Shown in pieces: positions 8,097 to 15,902 of a stretch of DNA of 64,000 nt. This DNA is from Nocardioides bizhenqiangii. Its GTDB lineage: Bacteria; Actinomycetota; Actinomycetes; Propionibacteriales; Nocardioidaceae. The stretch spans positions 186,001 to 250,000 of the forward strand of contig NZ_CP141059.1 in the NCBI RefSeq assembly GCF_034661235.1, read 5' to 3'. The notes below the pieces were generated by a model. The model did not search any database. It worked only from the letters and a program-made list of their open reading frames with translations, and had not been told where the DNA came from. A program made the translations under genes and the position numbers. Positions within the stretch are counted from its first letter, which is position 1. Each line of letters starts with the position of its first letter.

Positions 8097-9008
8097 CTAG
8101 CGGAAGTCGATGAGGAGCATCCCCGAGTCGTCGTCGGCCGGGGGGTCGATGACGGAGGGAAGCTCGGCGGCGTCGGAGAGCGCGACCGGCTCGGTGTCCT
8201 CGCCGACGTACCCGTCACCTTGCCGCTCCTCGGACGCGACCAGCGTCTTGGGAGCCGACTGGGGCTTGATGCCGACGACCGCGCGGTAGCACTGGGTGAG
8301 GTAGGGCAGCTGCATCCCGTCCATGCCGCGGCCGAAGTCGTCGTAGAAGGCGAGCACCTCACGGAGCTTGGCCTCCCGCCCCTCGGCGGGGAGGGTCGCG
8401 ACGCTGGAGCGCGACAGCACGAGGTCCTGGATCGTGGAGCGGTCGATGGCCTGCCAGTGCTTGAAGGTCTCGCGCTCGATCGGCCCGAAGTACGGCGACG
8501 ACTCGAGCTCGTCGCCCGGACCGGTGCCGAGCTCGGGGTTGGCGAGGATCCGTCCGAGCCGCTTGACCCACGGGATCCGCTCGTCGCGGGCGTTCCAGAC
8601 CAGGCTCAGCGAGCCGCCGCGCTTGAGCACGCGCGCGATCTCGGGGAGCGCCTTGTCGTGGTCGAACCAGTGGTAGGCCTGCGCCGCGATCACGATGTCG
8701 AAGGTGCTGTCGGGGACCGGGATCTCCTCGGCCGTGGTCTGGGAGATCCGGGTGACGACGTAGTTGCGGGACAGGATGTCGAGCATCGCCGGGTCCGGGT
8801 CGGTCGCGTGCACGTCGTGGCCGAGCGCGACCAGCTCGCGGGTGAGCTTGCCCGTGCCGGAGCCCAGCTCGAGCACCGAGAGCGGCTCGTCGCCGGTCAG
8901 CCACCGCGCGGCTTCGACCGGATAGCCCGGACGACCGCGCTCGTAGGCGTCGACCACGCTGCCGAAGCAACGGGCGGGATCGGGTGCTGGTGACTCGTTG
9001 GGTGCCAT
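8097..9008 (-). CDS. Class I SAM-dependent methyltransferase
   Basis: The 303-residue protein carries the UbiE/SmtA-type methyltransferase fold. Motif I is VLELGSGTGKLTREL, and the acidic SAM-ribose strand is ATDPDPAMLDIL. It continues with DIVIAAQAYHWFDHDKAL and the helix-strand ARVLKRGGSLSLVWN. The substrate is unknown. It lies upstream of the kinase gene with a 2-bp gap and is divergent from the Fic-like gene, with 36 bp between the starts. The C-terminal ~50 residues (after GIKPQSAPKTLVASE) are low in conservation and acidic. Confidence 0.8.
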   Translation of the reverse strand: MAPNESPAPDPARCFGSVVDAYERGRPGYPVEAARWLTGDEPLSVLELGSGTGKLTRELVALGHDVHATDPDPAMLDILSRNYVVTRISQTTAEEIPVPDSTFDIVIAAQAYHWFDHDKALPEIARVLKRGGSLSLVWNARDERIPWVKRLGRILANPELGTGPGDELESSPYFGPIERETFKHWQAIDRSTIQDLVLSRSSVATLPAEGREAKLREVLAFYDDFGRGMDGMQLPYLTQCYRAVVGIKPQSAPKTLVASEERQGDGYVGEDTEPVALSDAAELPSVIDPPADDDSGMLLIDFR

Positions 9009-9044
9009 CGGGTCTCACCGTAGTCGCTCGATAGTGTTCTTCCG

Positions 9045-9773
9045 GTGAGCGTGGACCCGTTGGCATGGTTGGTGTCGCTGGAAGGGGTCCCCTCGGCGTT
9101 CGCCGGGGCCCGTGACGGCATCGACGCGGTGCTGCGGGACCGCGGGCTGCGTCGTACCAGCCCCGAGATGACGGCGGAGTCGTTGCTGCGGGGTGCGCAC
9201 GCCAGCGCCGTCCTCGAGGGATCGGCGTCGACGCTGGCCGAGGTCCGGGCAGGGGAGGGCGACGAGATCTCCGTGGACGCGGTCCGGGTGTCGACCGAGC
9301 TGCTGGCGCTGGTCCCCGTCGTACGACGCACGCCCCTGCAGGCGCTCGCCCGTCTGCACGCCCTGGCCGGCCACGGCTCCCTGCCCGCCGACCGGCTCGG
9401 CCGGCCGCGCGACGCCGAGTCCGCCGGGCTGCTGCGCACCGTCTCCGACCTGATCACGGCCACGACCGAGGCGCCGGCACTCGCGCTCGCGGCCGTCGTC
9501 CACGCCGAGCTGGTCGTGAACGCGCCGTTCCCCTCCCACAACGGCATCGTCGCCCGCGCCGCGGAGCGGCTCCTCGTGGCCGCGAAGGGCGTGGACGAGA
9601 AGTCCCTCGTCGTCCCCGAGGCAGCCCACCTCGCGCTGAGGGCGGAGTACGAGTCCAACCTCCGCGGCTACTCCAGCGGCAAGTCGTCCGGCATCCACTC
9701 CTGGCTGCTCTATGCGGCAGAGGCGTACGCCGCGGCGGCGGAGGCGAGCCCGCTGGTGCGCGCCGCGGAGTAG
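9045..9773 (+). CDS. Fic/DOC-fold protein with degenerate active-site motif
   Basis: The 242-residue product resembles the Fic-fold proteins found beside actinobacterial Tad pilus loci. The region corresponding to the catalytic HPFx(D/E)GNGRxxR motif reads NAPFPSHNGIVARAAERL. The catalytic His is replaced by Ala, and the G-N-G-R is degraded to H-N-G-I. An AMP-transferase activity is therefore unlikely. An N-terminal SAVLEGS segment resembles the (S/T)xxxE(G/N) inhibitory helix of Fic proteins. It starts at GTG and is separated from the HAD phosphatase and TadZ genes by a TetR gene and a repeat-rich spacer. Function is unknown; the assignment rests on motif pattern and synteny. Confidence 0.6.
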   Translation: MSVDPLAWLVSLEGVPSAFAGARDGIDAVLRDRGLRRTSPEMTAESLLRGAHASAVLEGSASTLAEVRAGEGDEISVDAVRVSTELLALVPVVRRTPLQALARLHALAGHGSLPADRLGRPRDAESAGLLRTVSDLITATTEAPALALAAVVHAELVVNAPFPSHNGIVARAAERLLVAAKGVDEKSLVVPEAAHLALRAEYESNLRGYSSGKSSGIHSWLLYAAEAYAAAAEASPLVRAAE

Positions 9774-9785
9774 CGGCTACCCGCT

Positions 9786-9821
9786 GGTCGAGGAGCTCTC
9801 TCTAGCGAGCGTCTCGAGACC
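9786..9821. repeat. Dispersed palindromic repeat, short copy
   Basis: A shortened version of the GGTCGAG...TCGAGACC family reads GGTCGAGGAGCTC at one end and GTCTCGAGACC at the other. It overlaps the 3' end of the TetR gene, so that protein's last residues (SRSRDAR) and stop codon lie in repeat DNA, as for the symporter at 4215. Confidence 0.6.
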
Positions 9822-10497
9822 TGCTCGCCCGCTCCAGCCCGTCGAGCAGCAGGTCGAGCGTGAACTCGAACTCGGTCTGGCTGTCGCACCAGCCGAGCAC
9901 CTCGTCGCCGGCGTCGTGGACCTCGGACGCCACCATCGCGGCGAGATGGGGGAACGCGCCCGCCATCGCCGCCATCTCCTCCTCCTCCGCGGCCGGGTCG
10001 ACGTCCTCGCCGCCGGGCGGCGCGAACAGCTCCTGGGCGAAGCCCAGCGCCATGCTCCCGAACGCGTGGAGGCCACGGTGGGCGAGGTGGTAGGAGAGAC
10101 CGCCGTCGACCATGGTCCCGAGCACCCGGTCGTAGTAGCCGTAGACCGAGGCCGGCACCGACGTACGGCTGGTGATGAGCTGCGGGGCCCACGGGTGGCG
10201 CAGCATCGCGCTGCGCGCGGTGAGGAACCGGCGGCGCAGAGCACGTCGCCAGTCCGGCTCCGGTGACCGGCGCTCGACGGCGGCCACGCTCTCGTCGACC
10301 TCGGCCATCAGCGCCTCGAGGAGACCGTCGAGGAGGGCCTCCTTGTTGGCGACGTGGTGGTAGAGCGACATCGCCTCGACGCCGAGCTCGCCCGCGACCC
10401 GGCGCATCGTGACGTGGGCCAGCCCGTCCGCGTCGGCGACGGCGACGGCCGCGGCGAAGACGCGTTCCCGGCTGAGCGGTGTGCGGGTACGGCTCAC
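9802..10497 (-). CDS. TetR-family transcriptional regulator
   Basis: The 231-residue protein has the TetR helix-turn-helix at residues ~10-55 (LSRERVFAAAVAVADADG, TMRRVAGELGVEAMSLYHHVANKEALL). Its ligand-binding domain is of the TetR_C type seen in TetR itself and many antibiotic regulators (AMLRHPWAPQLITSR, LGFAQELFAPP). It starts at GTG. Its target is not evident because no transporter lies divergently; it faces a repeat-rich spacer and may be autoregulatory only. The 3' end overlaps a dispersed repeat. Confidence 0.88.
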   Translation of the reverse strand: MSRTRTPLSRERVFAAAVAVADADGLAHVTMRRVAGELGVEAMSLYHHVANKEALLDGLLEALMAEVDESVAAVERRSPEPDWRRALRRRFLTARSAMLRHPWAPQLITSRTSVPASVYGYYDRVLGTMVDGGLSYHLAHRGLHAFGSMALGFAQELFAPPGGEDVDPAAEEEEMAAMAGAFPHLAAMVASEVHDAGDEVLGWCDSQTEFEFTLDLLLDGLERASRSRDAR

Positions 10498-10554
10498 GGT
10501 TCGACCTTACGACGTACGGCGGCATCCGCTCGTCGAGTAGCGCGGTCGTTCGTT

Positions 10555-10686
10555 GGTCGAATAGCCCGAGCCGCCAGGCGAGGGCGTATCGAGACCCCTG
10601 CCCGTGGTCGCTGTCGGCGTTCGCCTCACCGGGTCTCGATACGTCCGGTCTCGGCCTCGCAAGCTCGGCCGAGCGGACACTCGACC
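10555..10686. repeat. Dispersed palindromic repeat, copy 2 (paired arms)
   Basis: The left unit 10555-10596 is identical to that at 4132-4173 apart from one base (GGTCGAATAG instead of GGTCGAGTAG). The right unit 10632-10686 begins GGTCTCGATACG and ends CACTCGACC. A further half-unit (CGTCGAGTAGCGCG) lies just upstream near 10531. The two near-identical units about 6.4 kb apart suggest recent mobilisation or gene conversion. Confidence 0.85.
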
Positions 10687-11007
10687 TCCTCGCCGAGCAT
10701 GTCTCTCCTCGTTCCTCGGAGCGACATCGGCCCGGACATGCAGGTGGCACCCGAGTCAATGAAGTCTCTCGGGTGCCACCGCTGACACATGATCCCGTGG
10801 CTACCAGGCGTGCATCTCTAATTGCCGCTCCGGAAGTTTTCCGGTGACGTGCGCCCTGTTAGGAAGGGTGGATCGCCGCGTGGGTACCTGGGCCATGTGT
10901 TGATCTGGAGTTGTCGGTCTTGCTGACCTTTGTACGCCGGTTGGGGACCACGTTCAAGGGTTGACTTTTCGGGTCCGCGGGAAACCCTCAGGGGTCGGGT
11001 GAGACCT
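10687..11007. other. Gene-free spacer with a perfect 13-bp hairpin; possible insertion-element scar
   Basis: No convincing gene is present. Bases 10743-10755 (GGTGGCACCCGAG) and 10768-10780 are a perfect 13-bp inverted repeat around a 12-base loop. On the minus strand the sequence entering this hairpin reads TGTCAGCGGTGGCACC, which resembles the outer end of an IS21-type element. No transposase remains and no second end was found, so this is a weak suggestion. The rest (10800-11000) shows no recognisable signal and is lower in GC than its neighbours. Confidence 0.4.
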
Positions 11008-11805
11008 TCAGGCGCTGGCCGCGCCGCGGCGTTTCGCGCCGAGCCAGACGGCGGCACCGACGGCCACCGCACCCCCCACGGCGAGGGCGGCGAGCGTCGG
11101 CTTCGGCGGGGGCAGCGGCACCCGGCTCCGCAGGGTGACCGGTCTGCTGAAGGTCAGCACCGGCCAGCCGTGCGTCGCGGCGAACTTGCGCAGCTCGCGG
11201 TCGGGGTTGACCACGTGCGGGTGTCCGACCGCCTCGAGCATCGGGATGTCGGTGGACGAGTCGCTGTAGGCATAGCTGGCCGCGAGGTCGTAGCCACGCT
11301 CCTCGGCGAGCGCCAGGATCGCGTTGGCCTTCTCCTCGGCATAGGCGTAGTACTCGATCTCGCCGGTGTACTTGCCCTCGACGATCTCGAGCCTCGTCGC
11401 CACCACCCGGTCGGCGCCGAGCATCGCGCCGATCGGCTCGACGACGTCGGTGCCCGACGAGGAGACGATCACGACGTCACGCCCCGCGGCGTGGTGCTCC
11501 TCGATCAGCTGGACGGCCTCGTCGTAGACCAACGGGTCCATGATGTTGTGGAGCGTCTCGGCGACGATCTCCTTGACCGTGGCGACGTCCCAGCCGGCGA
11601 CGAGCTGCGACATGAACTGCCGCATCTTCTCCATCTGGTCGTGGTCGGCGCCGCCGACGAGGAAGACGAACTGGGCGTACGCCGACCTCAGCACCGCGCG
11701 CCGGGAGATCAGCCCGCCGGCCTGGAACGGCTTGCTGAACGCAAGCGCACTCGACTTGGCGATGATCGTCTTGTCGAGGTCGAAGAACGCCGCCTCGGAG
11801 CCCAT
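11008..11805 (-). CDS. HAD-superfamily SerB/CicA-like phosphatase
   Basis: The 265-residue protein is a HAD hydrolase of the SerB/HAD-IB branch. Motif I is AFFDLDKTII, motif II is VVIVSSSGTD, and motif III/IV is YAYSDSSTDIPML. The alpha-helical cap covers roughly 40-120. The C-terminus has a hydrophobic helix (LAALAVGGAVAVGAAVWL) followed by basic residues, suggesting membrane tethering. The natural substrate is unknown. Genes of this family sit beside ssd/tadZ in many actinobacterial Tad loci, as here. It is divergent from ssd, with 156 bp between the starts. Confidence 0.85.
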   Translation of the reverse strand: MGSEAAFFDLDKTIIAKSSALAFSKPFQAGGLISRRAVLRSAYAQFVFLVGGADHDQMEKMRQFMSQLVAGWDVATVKEIVAETLHNIMDPLVYDEAVQLIEEHHAAGRDVVIVSSSGTDVVEPIGAMLGADRVVATRLEIVEGKYTGEIEYYAYAEEKANAILALAEERGYDLAASYAYSDSSTDIPMLEAVGHPHVVNPDRELRKFAATHGWPVLTFSRPVTLRSRVPLPPPKPTLAALAVGGAVAVGAAVWLGAKRRGAASA

Positions 11806-11961
11806 GTCCCCAATCGTAGGGGCGGTCCGCGCACCACCGTGGCTCAACCTCGGCATCGGCGCGGCCCCGCAACCGTCCACAGCCGACGGCCGCAACGCCG
11901 TCCTCCACAGGGCGTCGGCCGGCAGGCATGGGCGTGCGACGACCCGGCGACATCCTCGGAC

Positions 11962-13035
11962 ATGACCACCCTCACCGCCCCGACCGTGGGCCCTCCCGAA
12001 CCACTCATCCTCACCGCCGACCAGAGCCTGCTCGGCGAGCTGCTGCCCCTCGCCGCCGCGGCCGACATCACACCGGTCGCGGCACACGAACCACTCGCGG
12101 CGCTGGCGTCGTGGAGCCGCGCGCCGGTCGTACTCGTCGGCGCCGACCTCGCCCCCGACGTCGCGCGGCTCGCCCCGGAGAAGCGGCCGCACGTCTACGT
12201 CGTGTCGCACCAGCGGGCACCGGACGACCTGTTCCGGACCGCGCTGCAGATCGGTGCCGAGCAGGTGGTCGAGATCGCCGGGTCGTCGGCCTGGCTGGTC
12301 GAGATGCTCGCCGACCTGACCGAGCGGCGTACCGCCCGGGGCCGGGTGATCGGCGTCATCGGGGGCTCCGGCGGGGCGGGCGCCACGACGTTCGCGTGCG
12401 CACTGGGACAGGGCGCGGCCCGTGCCGGCGACGCGGTCGTGATCGACTGCGACCCGCAGGGACCGGGCCTCGACCGGATGCTCGGGCTCGAGCGCACCGA
12501 CGGCTTCCACTGGGACGCGTTGTGCCAGACCACCGGCCGGCTCAGCGCCCGGGCACTGCGGGACGCGCTACCGCGCGCGGGTTCGCTGGGCGTGCTGTCG
12601 TGGTACGTCGGCGCAGGGGCGCAGACCCTGCAGGCGTTCGCCGTGCGGGAGGCACTCTCGGCCGCACGCCGTGGCCACGACACCGTCGTCGTCGACCTGC
12701 CCCGCACCTCCGACCGTCTCGTCGACGAGATCGCCGCCCGCTGCGACCGGCTCCTCGTCGTGACCATCGGCACCGTTCTCGGCGTCAGCGCCGCCGCCCG
12801 GATGCGGGCCCGGTTAGCCGGCCACCCGGACGTCGGCGTGGTGCTCCGCGGCGATGCCGTCGACCCGGCCGACGTGGAGTCGGTGGTGCGGATGCCGGTG
12901 GTGGTGCAGATGCGCGACCAACCCCGGTTGTCCGAGGCGCTCGACCTCGGGCTCGGGCCGCTGCGGTCGCGGCGCGGACCGCTCGCGCGTGCGGTCGCCA
13001 CGGTGCTCGGCGCGCCCGAGAGCGCCGTCGCATGA
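11962..13035 (+). CDS. ssd: Ssd/TadZ/CpaE-like ATPase of the Tad pilus locus
   Basis: The 357-residue protein has an N-terminal pseudo-receiver region (about 1-120) and then a MinD/ParA-type ATPase domain. Its deviant Walker A is GGSGGAGATTFACAL, where the usual signature Lys before G-T-T is absent, as in several Ssd/TadZ proteins. The next acidic motif is VVIDCDPQGPGLDRM, and Walker B is DTVVVDLPR. TadZ/CpaE proteins place Tad machinery at the pole or septum; Ssd is also described as a septum-site protein in mycobacteria. The ATG is 26 bp after a run in which no other start is better. Its stop overlaps the tadA start by 4 bp. Confidence 0.85.
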   Translation: MTTLTAPTVGPPEPLILTADQSLLGELLPLAAAADITPVAAHEPLAALASWSRAPVVLVGADLAPDVARLAPEKRPHVYVVSHQRAPDDLFRTALQIGAEQVVEIAGSSAWLVEMLADLTERRTARGRVIGVIGGSGGAGATTFACALGQGAARAGDAVVIDCDPQGPGLDRMLGLERTDGFHWDALCQTTGRLSARALRDALPRAGSLGVLSWYVGAGAQTLQAFAVREALSAARRGHDTVVVDLPRTSDRLVDEIAARCDRLLVVTIGTVLGVSAAARMRARLAGHPDVGVVLRGDAVDPADVESVVRMPVVVQMRDQPRLSEALDLGLGPLRSRRGPLARAVATVLGAPESAVA

Positions 13036-13730
13036 CGAACGACCTGATCGACGAGGTCGCCGGCCTGGTGGAAGAGGTACGCCGTCGGCTGGCCCGGACG
13101 CCGGGCGAGCTGACACCGCACCGGGTCGCCGAGGCGCTCCGCGCCGCGGGACGCCCGGTGGGGGATGCGACGGTGCTCGCCGTCTACGAGGCGCTGCGGC
13201 GCGACGTGGTCGGTGCCGGGCCGCTCGACCCGCTGTTGCGACAGCCGGGCGTCACCGACGTGCTCGTCAACGGCGCCGGCGACGTCTACGTCGACCGCGG
13301 GTCGGGGCTGGAGCGGACCGACGTGCGACTCGGGTCGGAGGACGCCGTACGACGGCTCGCGCAGCGGCTGGTCGCCACCGGCGGCCGGCGTCTCGACGAC
13401 GCGGCGCCGTACGCCGACGTGCGGCTGCCTGACGGCACCCGCTGCCACGCGGTGCTGGCGCCGCTGGCGCGGCCCGGCACCGCGATCTCGTTGCGGGTGC
13501 CGCGTCGGGGCGGGTTCAGCCTGGCGCAGCTGCGGGACGCCGGCACGCTCACCGACGAGTCGCTCGAGCTGGTGCGGCTGGTGGTCGGCGCCCGGCTGGC
13601 GTTCCTCGTGACCGGCGGGACCGGCAGCGGGAAGACCACGCTGCTGTCGGCGCTCCTCGGTGCCGTCGACCCCGCCGAGCGGATCGTCGTGGTCGAGGAC
13701 GCCACCGAGCTGCGCCCGGACCAGCAGCAC
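13032..13730 (+). pseudogene. tadA: tadA (cpaF) 5' half, interrupted after codon 233 by an integrative element
   Basis: This is the N-terminal half of the secretion ATPase that powers the Tad pilus. It holds the N-domain (VTDVLVNGAGDVYVDRG), the Walker A site (LVTGGTGSGKTTLLSALLGAVDP) and the Asp box (RIVVVEDATELRPDQQH). At the His codon 13728-13730 the sequence switches to element DNA. Translation would continue through ~107 unrelated residues to a stop at 14052-14054. Joining 13730 to 27282 restores the frame exactly and gives H-VVGLEARPANLEG..., the normal continuation. The intact protein would have 392 residues, the usual length. As integrated, the gene lacks the Walker B/His-box half and cannot be functional. 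Confidence 0.92.
13727..13730. other. Left attachment junction (core GCAC)
   Basis: The tadA sequence GACCAGCAGCAC runs into element sequence ATTCCTCTAGTACG. GCAC is the only stretch shared with the other junction. That is consistent with the short crossover core of serine integrases, in which a central dinucleotide is exchanged. Confidence 0.75.
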
Positions 13731-13774
13731 ATTCCTCTAGTACGTTTCAGCCTGGCGACACTAGGATCCATTCC

Positions 13775-15367
13775 ATGCGTCCGCTCGCAGCGATCTACGT
13801 GCGCATCTCCCGCGACAAGGAGGGCAAGGGTCTCGGCGTCGGACGACAGGAAGCTGACTGCCGCCTGCTGGCCGAGAAACTTGGGTTCGACGTCGCCGAC
13901 GTCTACGACGACAACGACTTCAGTGCGACTAAGACGAAGCCGCGGCCGCGCTTCGAGCAACTCATGGAGGACGCCAAGTCAGGCAAGTTCTCAGCCGTCC
14001 TCACGTGGCACACAGACCGCCTCTACCGTCGGCCAGCTGATCTACACCGTTTGATAGCTGTGCTGAAGCCACGTGACATCCCGGTCTACACGGTGAAGGC
14101 CGGCGCTCTTGACCTCACGACATCGAGTGGGCGGATGCAGGCGGGCATCTTCGCCGAGATCGCGCAGCACGAGGTCGAGCTGAAAGCAGAACGACAGAAG
14201 CGCAAAGAGCTAGAGCTGGCTCAGAGCGGCGAGCCCCGCACCAGTTCCCGCGCGTTCGGATTCGAGCCGGATGGAAGAACCTGGCGGCAGCCAGAAGCAG
14301 AGATGATCCAGCAGGCGACCGCCGACGTGCTGGCAGGGACCTCACTCGCCGAGATCATCCGACGCTGGAACGCATCGGGCTACAAGACGGCTCGGGGACG
14401 TGACGACTGGACGCATGGACGAGTCCGGGCAGTTCTCACGCGGTGGAAGAACGCAGGAGTGCGCGAGCGCAATATCTACGACGGCAACAAGATCGTCGAC
14501 ACCGAGCTGTACCCAGGGACGTGGGAGCCGCTGGTCTCCCGCGCTGAGTTGGAGGCCGTACGGAATCTCCTGTTCGACCCGAAGCGCCGGACCGGGCCGG
14601 GCAACCACGTCAGGAAGCATCTCCTCTCGTTCTTCCTCACGTGCGGAGCCTGCGGGCACCCCCTCCGAGCTGGCAACACTCAGTCCTATGGGAAGCGACA
14701 TCTGACCTATCAGTGCGGCGGCAAGCACACGACGGCCGAGGGCAAGACGTGCTGGTCCTCGATCTCCTACGCGGTCGCAGAGGAGACCGTGCGCGACCAC
14801 ATCGCGAAGCGCCTCGCTCTCCCTGACGCCAGTCTCTTCCGCGCCACCAACGAGGACCGCGAGGCGTTCGAAGCCAACCACGAGGCGCGGGCAAGGCTAG
14901 AGAGCGATCGCGCCCGAATCCATGAGCTGAAGCTCGACCGGGTGGACAAGGCCGTGCTGCTCGCAGAGGTGGCCGCTGAACTCGACGCCCTTGCCGAGCA
15001 GTTCGAGCGCCTCGCGCAGCGCGGAGCCCTGGCAGAGACCATGCGGGGATTCACTCGAATCGAAGACGCGGAGGTCCCCGAAGAAGACTCGTCCACCGGC
15101 AAGGCAGTGGACCTCACCAAGCTCATCGGCAACATCAAGGCCGCTCGGTCTGCCGCACGCGAGCGGTTCGACGCGCTGGAGCTGTCGACACAACGCCAGA
15201 TCCTCGAGGCGCTGGTCCGCGTCATCATCCTGCCCGCAACTCCGGGACGCCAGTACCGCGGCAACCGCGAACTCTCCGCCGAACGAGTGGAGATCGTGGA
15301 CCTGGACCCGAAGACCGGCGAGCCGCTCCCCGAGGAACTGCTCGCCACTGCTTGGACGCTGCGGTAG
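13775..15367 (+). CDS. int: Large serine recombinase (site-specific integrase)
   Basis: The 530-residue protein has the resolvase catalytic domain at residues 1-150. The nucleophile Ser is in AAIYVRISRDKEG; the arginine-containing motifs include LTWHTDRLYRRPADL and GALDLTTSSGRMQAGIFAEIAQHEVE. A Recombinase domain follows (~165-280), and then a zinc ribbon (FFLTCGACGHPLRAG with a second Cys pair in QCGGKHT...KTC). A coiled-coil-like C-terminal region runs about 350-470. This is the full architecture of phiC31/Bxb1-type integrases, which need no host factor. It lies 44 bp from the left junction, reading inward, so in the circular form its promoter would come from the opposite end of the element or the att region. 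It is the enzyme expected to have targeted tadA. Confidence 0.95.
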   Translation: MRPLAAIYVRISRDKEGKGLGVGRQEADCRLLAEKLGFDVADVYDDNDFSATKTKPRPRFEQLMEDAKSGKFSAVLTWHTDRLYRRPADLHRLIAVLKPRDIPVYTVKAGALDLTTSSGRMQAGIFAEIAQHEVELKAERQKRKELELAQSGEPRTSSRAFGFEPDGRTWRQPEAEMIQQATADVLAGTSLAEIIRRWNASGYKTARGRDDWTHGRVRAVLTRWKNAGVRERNIYDGNKIVDTELYPGTWEPLVSRAELEAVRNLLFDPKRRTGPGNHVRKHLLSFFLTCGACGHPLRAGNTQSYGKRHLTYQCGGKHTTAEGKTCWSSISYAVAEETVRDHIAKRLALPDASLFRATNEDREAFEANHEARARLESDRARIHELKLDRVDKAVLLAEVAAELDALAEQFERLAQRGALAETMRGFTRIEDAEVPEEDSSTGKAVDLTKLIGNIKAARSAARERFDALELSTQRQILEALVRVIILPATPGRQYRGNRELSAERVEIVDLDPKTGEPLPEELLATAWTLR

Positions 15368-15382
15368 GCGAGGAGCGGGAGT

Positions 15383-15406
15383 GGCCCGGTGAGGCCTCTC
15401 CGGGCC
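15383..15406 (+). terminator. Hairpin after the integrase gene
   Basis: GGCCCGG at 15383-15389 pairs with CCGGGCC at 15400-15406 around a 10-base loop, 16 bp after the integrase stop. There is no U-run, as is common for hairpin terminators in high-GC actinobacteria. Confidence 0.55.
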
Positions 15407-15902
15407 CGTTCCGGCAATCGCTGGCTACTGGCTGGGGGGCGCTGGGCTGAGTGATCCCTCGGCCGCCCTGGGGCAGGCGAAAAATGTCGTCACGCACCAT
15501 TGAGTCACGCGGTGGCGTGGGTCATGATTCTCCTGAGAACGGCGGGCCATCGCGGTGATGCAGGGTCCGTGCAGCTCCCCTCCGAGCGTGAGTCCCACAG
15601 CTCCCTACCGCGTTTCAGACTTGGCCGCAGAACCCATCCCGTAAGCGATCGCCAAGGCGCCAGTACTCAAGGGCATCGGCAACCCGCAGGCCCCTGGTCG
15701 GGCAAACACCTGGCCAGGGGTAACTAACAGTCTCTCCGCTAGGCGTGGCTGAAACCTTGTCGAGGCTGCATGAATCCGAGTAGTCACATTGCGTCCTCCT
15801 TGGCGGGAGAGCATGGGCAGGAGGGGTCCCGTTCTCTGGGACCCCTCCTCAACCCAAAGCTGACCCGGCCTGGAGGACTCCCGCCACCTGCAGGAGGACC
15901 CC
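15407..15902. other. Non-coding control-like region with several hairpins
   Basis: No gene was found in about 500 bp. CCCCTGG at 15691-15697 pairs with CCAGGGG at 15714-15720. AGGAGGGGTCCC at 15819-15830 pairs perfectly with 15838-15849 around a 7-base loop, 53 bp before the next start. Bases 15420-15475 resemble, imperfectly, the stretch at 18838-18900 of the same element. The RBS of the next gene is GCAGGAGGACCCC just before its ATG. The density of structure suggests a replication, transfer or regulatory region; which of these cannot be decided from sequence. Confidence 0.45.

Noticed and set aside
10818..11072. Minus-strand frame covering the spacer after the HAD gene
   Set aside because: It runs through the real HAD gene's 3' end in another frame and through the repeat-like spacer, with no recognisable domain or RBS.
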